This document shows positions 1 through 8,358 of a DNA stretch of 64,000 bases, one piece after another. The translations under genes and the position numbers were made by a program. Below the pieces are notes generated by a model that was given only the letters and a program-made list of their open reading frames with translations, did not search any database and was not told the DNA's origin. Origin of the DNA: Borrelia anserina Es (GTDB lineage Bacteria; Spirochaetota; Spirochaetia; Borreliales; Borreliaceae); contig NZ_CP013704.1 of the NCBI RefSeq assembly GCF_001936255.1, positions 248,001 to 312,000 of the forward strand. The letters are read 5' to 3'. The first letter of the stretch is position 1, and every line of letters starts with the position of its first letter.

Positions 1-137
1 GACAACTAAATTTTAAAAACCAATACAAACTAAATTTTTAATTCAATTGTAAAATTGCACGCAAAGATTTAAAATGATCATTATCCATAAATTAATAATT
101 AACATCATATTAAATTTAAAGAAAAGGAGAAAGTTTA

Positions 138-1907
138 GTGACAGAGAGAAGCAAAATCAATGAAGATGACAAATGGGACTTATCTTCTCTATTCAAAAAT
201 GATGAAGAATACAAGGCAACAGTCAAAAAAATAAAATCAAAACTCCAAGACTTCAAAAAATATGAAAAACTAGAATTCAATTTAAATACATTTAAGCAGG
301 CATTAAATGATTACTATGAAATTGAAGAAGAGCTAGAGAAAACAATATATTACACAAGCATTCAACTAGAAACAGACGTAAGCAATAAAACTGCAAATGA
401 ACTTCGCACAATTAATGTTAACTTAGAAACAGATGCATCAAATGCCACTTCATTTTTTATTCCAAAAATTTTCAAAACAGATACACAAAAAATAAAAGAA
501 TGGATCAAAGATAAAGAACTTAAAGATAAAAAAATAGCTATTGAAAAAATACTTAGAGAAAAAGAACACATTTTAAGTGAAGACGAAGAGAAAATATTAG
601 CCAACTATACATCTCTTTATTCATCTTATAATGATATATTCTCTGCCTTAACAAATGCTGACATGGAATTCGGAGAAATTGAAGGAAAACCATTAAGTAA
701 CTCCACTTACAGTCTGTTTCTTCAAAATGAAAATCAAGAAATAAGAAGAGAAGCTTTCTTAAAATTTTATAAAGAATATAAAAAACACGAAAATACATTA
801 GCCAACCTCTTAATTTCTGATATCAATAAAAACAAATTCCTGGCAAAAACAAGAAAATTTAAAGATACTATCTCCATGAAGCTTTTTCAAAATAATATTG
901 ATAAGAAAGTTTACACAAACTTAATCGAAACGGTTAACGAAAATTTATCCGTACTTCATGAATATTATGAATTTAGGAAAAATACACTTAATCAAGAATA
1001 TCTTAATCATTATGATATCTACGTTCCTCTAACAAAAGACATTAAATTCAAACACTCTTTTAAAGAAGCTTGTAATAAAATTTTAAAATCACTAGAAATA
1101 CTAGGAAGCGAGTATACTGAAGTACTTAAAAAAGGACTCTTAGAAGAACGTTGGGTTGACAAATATGAAAATAAAGGAAAAAGAGCAGGGGCCTTTAGTG
1201 CAGGCTCATACAATGGCAAGCCTTACATATTAATGAACTATAAAGATGAATCAATAAGAGATATGTTTACCCTAGCTCATGAAGCAGGACACTCCATGCA
1301 TTCCTATTTCAGCATTAAAAATAATCCATTTCCGCAATATAAATATTCTATCTTTGAAGCAGAAATAGCATCTACAGTGAATGAACAAATACTTGCAGAC
1401 TATCTACTAAAAAATGAAAATGATATTGAAAAAATAAAATATATTAAGATAAACCAAATCGATGACTTACTTGCAACATTTTTCAGACAAACAATGTTTG
1501 CCGAATTTGAATATATAATTCATGAAATGATAAATAAAGATGAACCAGTAATAAAGGAAACAATAAAGACAACTTATTTAAAGTTATTAAAAAAATATTT
1601 TGGTCCAAGTCTTAAGTTTGACGAAAATAGTTCATTAGAATGTTTTAGAGTGCCTCATTTCTATTCGTCATTCTACGTATATCAATATGCAACAGGTATT
1701 ACGGCTGCGCTTTTGATATATAAAAACATAAAAGATAACAAAAAAGATGCTACTAAAAATTACATGGAATTTTTAAAAACAGGAGGTTCAAAATACCCTT
1801 TAGAATCTTTAAAAGTTACTGGTGTTAATTTAAGCTTAAAATCAACAATACAAAATACAATTAACATATTCAAAGAGCGTCTTGATGACGTAAAACAACT
1901 ATTTTAA
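138..1907 (+). CDS. pepF: oligoendopeptidase F (M3 metallopeptidase)
   Basis: Cytosolic zinc peptidase that cuts short peptides, probably recycling oligopeptides imported by this amino-acid auxotroph (the role is inferred). The protein is 589 aa, usual for PepF. The M3 zinc motif HEAGH is at residues 381-385, and the third ligand is probably Glu409 in the following FEAEIAS stretch. The N-terminal half is helical and charged, as in the family. I accept the GTG start at 138 because AAGGAGA sits 7 bases upstream. The next gene, pcs, starts 14 bases after the stop with its own AGGAG. No signal peptide is visible. Confidence 0.95.
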   Translation: MTERSKINEDDKWDLSSLFKNDEEYKATVKKIKSKLQDFKKYEKLEFNLNTFKQALNDYYEIEEELEKTIYYTSIQLETDVSNKTANELRTINVNLETDASNATSFFIPKIFKTDTQKIKEWIKDKELKDKKIAIEKILREKEHILSEDEEKILANYTSLYSSYNDIFSALTNADMEFGEIEGKPLSNSTYSLFLQNENQEIRREAFLKFYKEYKKHENTLANLLISDINKNKFLAKTRKFKDTISMKLFQNNIDKKVYTNLIETVNENLSVLHEYYEFRKNTLNQEYLNHYDIYVPLTKDIKFKHSFKEACNKILKSLEILGSEYTEVLKKGLLEERWVDKYENKGKRAGAFSAGSYNGKPYILMNYKDESIRDMFTLAHEAGHSMHSYFSIKNNPFPQYKYSIFEAEIASTVNEQILADYLLKNENDIEKIKYIKINQIDDLLATFFRQTMFAEFEYIIHEMINKDEPVIKETIKTTYLKLLKKYFGPSLKFDENSSLECFRVPHFYSSFYVYQYATGITAALLIYKNIKDNKKDATKNYMEFLKTGGSKYPLESLKVTGVNLSLKSTIQNTINIFKERLDDVKQLF

Positions 1908-1921
1908 TAAAGGAGTAAGCT

Positions 1922-2623
1922 TTGAAAATAAACCTTATTTTAGCTTGGTTAGTACATATTTTAACAGCCTCTGGACTAATAATCAGTCTTTACTCAATAA
2001 TTTCAATAATAAACACAGATTATAGTCTCTTATTAAAACTCACAATTTTTGGGCTTGTAATTGATGGTATTGATGGCACACTGGCGAGAAAATTAAAAAT
2101 AAAAGAAATAATACCAACAATAAATGGAGAACTTCTTGACAACATTGTAGACTATATAAACTACACATTTATTCCCACATTATTCTTTTATTACGGCAAC
2201 TTCATAAGAGATGAATACAAATCAATAACTTGTATCGGAATTTTATTATCATCAGCATACCAATTTTCAAGATTAGATGCAAAAACTAGTGATGATTACT
2301 TTAGAGGTTTTCCATCTTTATGGAATTTTTTAATAATCCTTAACATAATCTTTAAAATGAATCAAATCACCAATCTTAGCATAATATTATTATGTATCGT
2401 ATTCAGCTTTGCACCAATTAAATTTATTTACCCTTCAAAAACGAAAGAACTTAGATATATAACACTTCCTGTAACATTAATGACTTGTCTATCAGTAATA
2501 CTTATAACATTTGTAAGGTTACCAGAAACTTATCTAAAGATAGGCAAAACACTAATAATTTTCTACTGCCTATACCTAATTTTAATAAGTGCATATTTAA
2601 CTTATAAGACAAGAAAAAAATAA
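1922..2623 (+). CDS. pcs: phosphatidylcholine synthase (CDP-alcohol phosphatidyltransferase)
   Basis: Integral membrane enzyme that condenses CDP-diacylglycerol with choline to make phosphatidylcholine, a major Borrelia membrane lipid (family knowledge). The CDP-alcohol transferase signature is visible near residue 50: DGTLAR, then GELLDNIVD, giving the D..D...G...D...D pattern with the longer spacer typical of the Pcs subfamily. About seven hydrophobic segments fill the 233 aa. The TTG start at 1922 is supported by AGGAG about 6 bases upstream, just after the pepF stop. Probably cotranscribed with pepF and the following dedA-like gene. Confidence 0.92.
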   Translation: MKINLILAWLVHILTASGLIISLYSIISIINTDYSLLLKLTIFGLVIDGIDGTLARKLKIKEIIPTINGELLDNIVDYINYTFIPTLFFYYGNFIRDEYKSITCIGILLSSAYQFSRLDAKTSDDYFRGFPSLWNFLIILNIIFKMNQITNLSIILLCIVFSFAPIKFIYPSKTKELRYITLPVTLMTCLSVILITFVRLPETYLKIGKTLIIFYCLYLILISAYLTYKTRKK

Positions 2624-2635
2624 TGCGAGGCTCTT

Positions 2636-3244
2636 ATGCATAGCATACTAGAATTTATAGATGTCAATATAAATTATGCACCAATTGTATTTTTCGGACT
2701 ACTTATTCTTGCAGGATTTAATATTCCAATTTCTGAAGATGCAATAGTGATAATGGGAGGCATACTTTCTAGCCGAAAAAATGAGTATACAATTTTAATA
2801 TTCCTAGGAATTTTCTGGGGCGCTTATATTGGCGATATAATTTCATTTTATATAGGCAGACTCTTAGTTAACAAACTATTTAAACAAAAAACAAAAACAA
2901 ATAAACTGATCGATAAAATAAATCAATACTATAAACGCTATGGAAGCTTAACTTTATTATTTGGCAGATTTATCCCTTTTGGCTTTAGAAATGCAATATT
3001 TATATCAGCAGGAATGGGAAAAATGAACACTAGTAACTTTTTTACAATTGACTTTTTTGCAGCCATGATATCGATTACAACTTACTTTACACTAAGCTTT
3101 AAAATAGGCGAATCATTTAAAATGATAATTCCCAAAATCAGATTTATATTACTAATAACACTTATTATAATCACAACATTAATTTTAATAAATTATATTA
3201 TAAAGAGAAAAAAGAACCAAAAAGTTGACAAACTTTTTAAATAG
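2636..3244 (+). CDS. DedA/SNARE-associated family membrane protein
   Basis: A 202 aa polytopic inner-membrane protein of the DedA (VTT/SNARE-associated) family, whose members are linked to membrane lipid recycling and proton-dependent homeostasis. Family traits seen are the N-terminal re-entrant-like hydrophobic segment with ISEDAIVIMGG, the central GAYIGDIISFYIGR, and the GRFIPFGFRNAIFISAGMG stretch, which holds the conserved arginines of the family. It starts 12 bases after pcs with GAGG upstream of ATG. The last codons contain the -35 box of the downstream tRNA promoter. The exact substrate is unknown. Confidence 0.88.
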   Translation: MHSILEFIDVNINYAPIVFFGLLILAGFNIPISEDAIVIMGGILSSRKNEYTILIFLGIFWGAYIGDIISFYIGRLLVNKLFKQKTKTNKLIDKINQYYKRYGSLTLLFGRFIPFGFRNAIFISAGMGKMNTSNFFTIDFFAAMISITTYFTLSFKIGESFKMIIPKIRFILLITLIIITTLILINYIIKRKKNQKVDKLFK

Positions 3245-3254
3245 AAAATATAAT
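3225..3254 (+). promoter_or_regulatory. consensus sigma70 promoter for tRNA-Leu
   Basis: TTGACA at 3225-3230 and TATAAT at 3249-3254 are separated by 18 bases, a perfect match to the vegetative consensus. The expected start point is about 3261, two bases before the mature 5' end of the tRNA. The -35 box lies inside the last codons of the dedA-like gene, so the tRNA has its own promoter despite sitting in an apparent operon. Confidence 0.8.
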
Positions 3255-3262
3255 ATGTATGC

Positions 3263-3346
3263 GCTGTGGTGGTGGAAGTGGTATACACGCTAGCTTGAGG
3301 GGCTAGTGAGCGTAAGCTCATGCTGGTTCAAGTCCAGTCCACAGCA
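3263..3346 (+). tRNA. tRNA-Leu (GAG)
   Basis: I folded this by eye. The acceptor stem pairs GCTGTGG (3263-3269) with CCACAGC (3339-3345), with discriminator A3346. The anticodon stem is CTAGC/GCTAG around the loop TTGAGGG, with anticodon GAG at 3297-3299, which reads CUU/CUC. A long variable arm (TGAGC-GTAA-GCTCA) marks a class II tRNA, and the T-arm has the TTCAAGT loop. The 3' CCA is not encoded. The gene lies directly upstream of leuS, whose product charges it. Confidence 0.95.
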
Positions 3347-3393
3347 TGCTTTAGGAAAAAAACTAATGTTAAGTTAATAACAGAAATAAATTA

Positions 3394-3416
3394 ATTTACT
3401 TTTCAATAAAGTAAAT
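3394..3416. repeat. 9-bp inverted repeat between tRNA-Leu and leuS
   Basis: ATTTACTTT (3394-3402) and its exact complement AAAGTAAAT (3408-3416) flank a 5-base loop. No T-run follows, so it is a weak terminator candidate. It may instead be a regulatory site or leader hairpin ahead of leuS. The leader has no room for, and I see no sign of, a T-box. Confidence 0.4.
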
Positions 3417-3468
3417 ATAAAATACTATATAAATCTTAAAAAAAAGATTACTATTCACCGAGGAACAG

Positions 3469-5997
3469 ATGTCTGAGTACAATTTTACCAAAATAGAAAA
3501 AAAATGGCAGAATTATTGGGATAAACACAAAACATATAAAGTTAATGAAGATCCAAGTATTCCCAAAGAGAAAAGAATTTACATTCTTGATATGTTTCCT
3601 TACCCCTCAGCTAATGGGCTCCATGTCGGTCATCCTGCAGGTTATACAGCAACTGATATATTAACAAGATATAAACTCTTAAAGGGGTTTAATGTACTTC
3701 ACCCAATGGGATTTGACAGCTTTGGGTTACCAGCAGAAAATTACGCAATACAAACAGGAGAACATCCAAAAAAAATAACAGAAAACAATATTGCAAGACT
3801 GAAAGAACAAATTAAAGCATTGGGATTCGCCTATGATTGGGATAGAGAAATTAGAACTCACGATGAAAATTACTATAAATGGACACAATGGATTTTCTTA
3901 AAATTATACAAAAAAGGTTTAGCTTACACAAAAGAAATGCCTGTATGGTACTGCCCTGATCTTGGAACAGTACTCTCAAATGAAGAAGTGATTCAAACAC
4001 AAGAGGGCCCCAGATCTGAGAGAGGATTTCACAAAGTAACAAGAAAGCCCTTAAGACAATGGATACTAAAAATCACAGAATACGCAGAGAGACTAATTAA
4101 AGACCTTGAAGATATAGATTGGCCTGAATCTGTTAAAGAAATGCAGAAAAATTGGATTGGAAAATCAACAGGAGTCGAGATTGAATTTTCAGTAAAGGCA
4201 AGCGAAGAAAAGATAAAAGTGTTTACAACAAGACCAGACACAATTTTTGGAGTAACATATTTAGTACTTGCACCAGAGCATAAAATAGTAGATAAAATCA
4301 CAAAAGATGATCTTAAGCCTATAATTAAAGAATATATAGAAAAAGAAACTCTTAAAAGCGATCTTGAAAGAACATCCCTTGAAAAAGACAAAACAGGAAT
4401 ATTTACGGGAGCATATGCTATTAATCCAATCACCAAAGAAGAAATTCCAATCTGGGTAGGTAGCTATGTACTTGAAACTTACGGCACTGGAGCCATAATG
4501 AGTGTTCCAGCACATGACGAGAGAGATTTTAAATTTGCCAAAAAATATAACCTACCAATTAAGCAAGTAGTGTCTCAAACAGGACACAATGAAATACTAA
4601 CAAAACCATTCACTGAAAATGGCATTTCAATTAACACACCTCAAGAATTTGATAAACTTAAAACCGAAGAAGTAAAAACAAAAGTAATAAAATGGCTTAC
4701 TGAAAATAAAAAAGGTCAAAAAAAGGTTAATTACAAAATTAGGGATTGGATTTTTTCAAGACAAAGATATTGGGGAGAACCCATTCCTATTATGATTGAC
4801 GATAATTTAAATGAAATACCACTAGAAGAAGATGAATTACCTTTAAAACTTCCAGAAATAGCAAATTATAAACCATCATGCACAGGTGAATCTCCTCTAT
4901 CAAAAGTCCAAGATTGGGTAAATGTCAAGCAGAATGGCAAAATATATAAAAGAGAGACAAACACTATGCCTCAATGGGCAGGATCTTGCTGGTATTACAT
5001 ACGCTACCTTGATCCAAATAACGAAAAAGAATTTGCAAATAAAGAAAAAATTAATTACTGGCTGCCAGTGGATCTTTATATTGGTGGTGCTGAGCACTCA
5101 GTATTACACTTACTATACGCAAGATTTTGGCACAAAGTTCTTTATGATCTAGGATATGTAAATACAAAAGAACCCTTTCAAAAACTCATAAACCAGGGAA
5201 TGATAACATCATTTGCCTATCAAGACAAAAATGGCATATTAATTCCCAATGATAAGGTTGAAAAGAAAGGCAATAAGTTTTTCTCCAAAGAAAATAATAA
5301 AGAACTAAAACAAATAGTTGCAAAAATGTCAAAATCACTAAAAAACACAATAAATCCAGATGATATCATTAAAGAATATGGAGCAGATTCAATGAGAATC
5401 TACGAAATGTTCATGGGACCTTTAACTGATTCAAAACCTTGGAATACTCAAGGATTAATTGGAATTTTTAGATTCTTGAACAAAATATGGACTATTAAGA
5501 ATAAAGAACTAACAAAAGAATCAGCACCAAAAGAAATAATATCCGAACTTCATAAAACAATCAAAAAAGTAACAGAAGACATAGAAAGTTTAAATTTCAA
5601 TACCGCTATTTCATCGTTAATGATATTTATAAATGAACTATTAAAACATGAAAAAAATTACTTAGAAATATTCAAACCCCTAACCATTATTATCTCACCA
5701 TTTGCACCTCATCTAGGAGAAGAATTATGGGAGTATATGGGAGAAAAATCCAGTATATTCAAAAATGCAAAGTGGCCTAAATATAATCAAAATCTAATTA
5801 TTGACAATACAAGAGAGATTGTATTGCAAGTCAATAGTAAAACAAAAGACAAAATCATGTTAACCAAAGGTACAAATGAAGAAACTCTTAAAGAGATTGC
5901 ACTCAAAAATCACAAAATCATGAAAAATATACAAAACAAACAAATAACAAAGATCATTACGGTCAAGGATAAACTCATAAATATAGTAACAAAGTAA
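3469..5997 (+). CDS. leuS: leucyl-tRNA synthetase
   Basis: Cytosolic class Ia synthetase that attaches leucine to tRNA-Leu. At 842 aa it is normal for bacterial LeuRS. The HIGH-type motif HVGH is at about residues 52-55 and KMSKS at 619-623. Between them lies the CP1 editing domain, recognisable from its TTRPDTIFG and YGTGAIMSVPAHDERD motifs. The C-terminal part carries the anticodon-binding helical domain. ATG start with GAGGA about 6 bases upstream. It lies 122 bases after tRNA-Leu(GAG), so substrate tRNA and enzyme are adjacent. The transporter gene follows 10 bases after the stop. Confidence 0.97.
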   Translation: MSEYNFTKIEKKWQNYWDKHKTYKVNEDPSIPKEKRIYILDMFPYPSANGLHVGHPAGYTATDILTRYKLLKGFNVLHPMGFDSFGLPAENYAIQTGEHPKKITENNIARLKEQIKALGFAYDWDREIRTHDENYYKWTQWIFLKLYKKGLAYTKEMPVWYCPDLGTVLSNEEVIQTQEGPRSERGFHKVTRKPLRQWILKITEYAERLIKDLEDIDWPESVKEMQKNWIGKSTGVEIEFSVKASEEKIKVFTTRPDTIFGVTYLVLAPEHKIVDKITKDDLKPIIKEYIEKETLKSDLERTSLEKDKTGIFTGAYAINPITKEEIPIWVGSYVLETYGTGAIMSVPAHDERDFKFAKKYNLPIKQVVSQTGHNEILTKPFTENGISINTPQEFDKLKTEEVKTKVIKWLTENKKGQKKVNYKIRDWIFSRQRYWGEPIPIMIDDNLNEIPLEEDELPLKLPEIANYKPSCTGESPLSKVQDWVNVKQNGKIYKRETNTMPQWAGSCWYYIRYLDPNNEKEFANKEKINYWLPVDLYIGGAEHSVLHLLYARFWHKVLYDLGYVNTKEPFQKLINQGMITSFAYQDKNGILIPNDKVEKKGNKFFSKENNKELKQIVAKMSKSLKNTINPDDIIKEYGADSMRIYEMFMGPLTDSKPWNTQGLIGIFRFLNKIWTIKNKELTKESAPKEIISELHKTIKKVTEDIESLNFNTAISSLMIFINELLKHEKNYLEIFKPLTIIISPFAPHLGEELWEYMGEKSSIFKNAKWPKYNQNLIIDNTREIVLQVNSKTKDKIMLTKGTNEETLKEIALKNHKIMKNIQNKQITKIITVKDKLINIVTK

Positions 5998-6007
5998 AGA
6001 GGCAAAA

Positions 6008-8293
6008 ATGAATTTAGAAACCTTAAGCATTAAATACAGAATCTTTATAATAATAATATTCACATTAATAACAATTTTATTAGTATCCTTTTTGAAAAAC
6101 ATAGAATTCGATCCTGATATTATAAAACTTATACCAAAAAACGCAAAGACTGAAAAAATAACAGACACAAACAAAAACAATTCTATCTTATCACTAATAG
6201 TAATGTTTAAAGACAAAAAGAATATCTTTCATAAAGAAACCTTTGAAAAAATTAATAAAGTAACAGATGATATAGTGAAGATACTAAAAGTAAAACCCAA
6301 CTCTGTTACAAGCATATTTACTTACTTCCCACAATTCAAAAAAGACACATATACAGATGAAGATATAATTAAAATAAGAAACAAAATCAATTCATCATCA
6401 TTTATAAAAAATATATTTATAAATGATGATGAAACTTTAATATACTTTCTAATCATACCAACAACAGACGACAAAACAAACTTTAGCAAAAGTTTAAAAA
6501 GTGAACTTGAAGAAATGGAAGCAACAATTAAAAGATATGAAACTGATGATCTCAAACTTTACTTAACAGGAGATCTTGTAATAAGGGAAAAAATACTCAG
6601 CTATATGGGAGATGACTTTAAATTGTTAGGTCCAGTTGCCACTCTTATAGTCATCCTATCACTTTATCTTATTATAAAAAATATATGGGGCGCAATAATT
6701 CCTGTACTCATTGCAACACTTGCATTAGCTTGGACATTTGGAATTAAAAGCCTCGTCATGTCTCCAATTACTGTTCCAGAAACTACAATGATCGTTCTCC
6801 TCATCTCTATTGGATGTGCTAATGCTGTACATATAATAAATGGAATACTAAAGAGGATAAAAAACGAACCTTTTACCGAAAAGACAATAATAAATACAAT
6901 CAAAGCCCTAAAGACACCAATAATTTTAACCTCTCTTACAACAGCTTTAGGATTTTTATCATTAATAAGCTCATCAATTCAGGCATACAGAACAATGGGG
7001 ATTTTTATGTCAATAGGAGTCATTGCTGCAATGCTTATGTCACTATTAATACTGCCTGGAATATTAATCCAGATACCATTTAAACATAAAAATAAAGACA
7101 ATAAAAATGCAACAAACTTGCTTCTTGAAAAATTTTCGATAACAAACCAGAAAGTTACAAAATGGATGCTAAATAATAAATATCTTTCATCTATCATAAC
7201 TATCATTATTCTATTAATCTCAATTGTAGGTCTCTTCAAAATAGAAATTAACTTTGATGAAAAAGAATATTTCAAAGAAAATACAAGTGTCAAACAAACA
7301 CTCAATCTAATGCAAAAAGAAATAGGGGGAACCTCTATCATCAAAATTGAAATCAACGGCAATCCAGGTGAATTCAAAAATGAAAAAAGTATGAAAAATT
7401 TGGATTTACTTACAGACAAACTTGATAAAGTTAATGACAAAACACAATCTAGTTCAATAAACGGAATTATAAGATTTATGAACTTTAAATTTAAAAAAGA
7501 AAATCCAAAAGAATATAGACTTCCTGAGAATCAAGTTATCTTAAATAAGCTAATACTGTTAATCAGTAGAAGCAATTCTATCAGAAACATGACTAAGATG
7601 TATGTTAATGATGATTGGTCTCAGATATCAATTATTATAAGAACTGATAAAACCTCAACCGAGGAAATCAACAAACTTGCTAACTATGCAAGTAATTTCA
7701 TTGAAAAATACATGCCTGGGCATGAATATCGATTCTCAGGAGCATATGACAAAATATTAATATCCAAAACTATGGTGATGGAACAAATTACAAATATCAT
7801 AACAACACTCAGTGCAATAACAATATTGTTAATGGTATTCTTCAAATCTATAAAAACCGGAATAATAATTGTAATTCCAGTAGCATGGTCAGTATTTCTA
7901 AATTTTTCTGTAATGAGACTTTTTGGAATAACACTCAATCCTGCAACAGCAACAATTGCATCCGTTAGTATGGGTATAGGAGTAGACTACTCTATCCATT
8001 TCTTCAATGCATTTATATCAAATTATCGAATAATTAAAGATTACAAAAAAGCTTTAATTGAATCAATTTCTAATGTATTTAATGGTATATTTGCAAATTC
8101 AATATCAGTAGGAATAGGATTCTTAACATTAATATTTTCTACTTATAAAATAATAGCAACACTTGGTGCCATCATAGCCTTTACAATGTTAACAACCTCT
8201 ATTGCATCATTAACACTACTTCCATTACTAATTTACCTATTTAAACCCACAGTTCAAACATCAAAGTTAATAAATATCAAAACAATAGAATAA
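6008..8293 (+). CDS. RND/MMPL-family membrane transporter
   Basis: A 761 aa inner-membrane protein with the duplicated RND layout: one N-terminal TM helix, a large extracytoplasmic loop, five clustered TM helices, and the same again in the second half. The second half has the MMPL motif GIGVDYSIHFF, with the Asp expected to take part in proton coupling. The matching place in the first half reads SIGCANAVHI and lacks that Asp. The substrate is unknown; MMPL relatives move lipids or hydrophobic compounds. The start ATG follows GAGG by 6 bases, and the gene sits 10 bases after leuS. It converges on lon. Confidence 0.85.
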   Translation: MNLETLSIKYRIFIIIIFTLITILLVSFLKNIEFDPDIIKLIPKNAKTEKITDTNKNNSILSLIVMFKDKKNIFHKETFEKINKVTDDIVKILKVKPNSVTSIFTYFPQFKKDTYTDEDIIKIRNKINSSSFIKNIFINDDETLIYFLIIPTTDDKTNFSKSLKSELEEMEATIKRYETDDLKLYLTGDLVIREKILSYMGDDFKLLGPVATLIVILSLYLIIKNIWGAIIPVLIATLALAWTFGIKSLVMSPITVPETTMIVLLISIGCANAVHIINGILKRIKNEPFTEKTIINTIKALKTPIILTSLTTALGFLSLISSSIQAYRTMGIFMSIGVIAAMLMSLLILPGILIQIPFKHKNKDNKNATNLLLEKFSITNQKVTKWMLNNKYLSSIITIIILLISIVGLFKIEINFDEKEYFKENTSVKQTLNLMQKEIGGTSIIKIEINGNPGEFKNEKSMKNLDLLTDKLDKVNDKTQSSSINGIIRFMNFKFKKENPKEYRLPENQVILNKLILLISRSNSIRNMTKMYVNDDWSQISIIIRTDKTSTEEINKLANYASNFIEKYMPGHEYRFSGAYDKILISKTMVMEQITNIITTLSAITILLMVFFKSIKTGIIIVIPVAWSVFLNFSVMRLFGITLNPATATIASVSMGIGVDYSIHFFNAFISNYRIIKDYKKALIESISNVFNGIFANSISVGIGFLTLIFSTYKIIATLGAIIAFTMLTTSIASLTLLPLLIYLFKPTVQTSKLINIKTIE

Positions 8294-8329
8294 AAGAATA
8301 GTAAAAGCCAAAATAAAACTCAAAGTCAT

Positions 8330-8358
8330 TTATTATTTTAAATGTTTTAAAATAATAA
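8330..8358. terminator. AT-only 13-bp hairpin between convergent genes (possible bidirectional terminator)
   Basis: TTATTATTTTAAA (8330-8342) and its perfect complement (8346-8358) flank the 3-base loop TGT. It lies 37 bases after the transporter stop and includes the lon stop codon on the other strand. With no G or C in the stem it would be a weak terminator, but its position between two convergent genes fits that role. Confidence 0.45.

Noticed and set aside
1..137. Promoter for pepF (TTGCAC at 55-60, CATTAT at 79-84)
   Set aside because: Boxes match only in part and the region is so A+T-rich that such matches are expected by chance.
3347..3468. T-box riboswitch ahead of leuS
   Set aside because: The gap is short, with no recognisable T-box sequence or specifier stem.
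4029..4436. 135-codon minus-strand open frame inside leuS
   Set aside because: Antisense to the conserved editing domain, hydrophobic by base composition only, no ribosome site.
6979..7440. 153-codon minus-strand open frame inside the RND transporter gene
   Set aside because: Mirror of a conserved gene; no ribosome site or family match.
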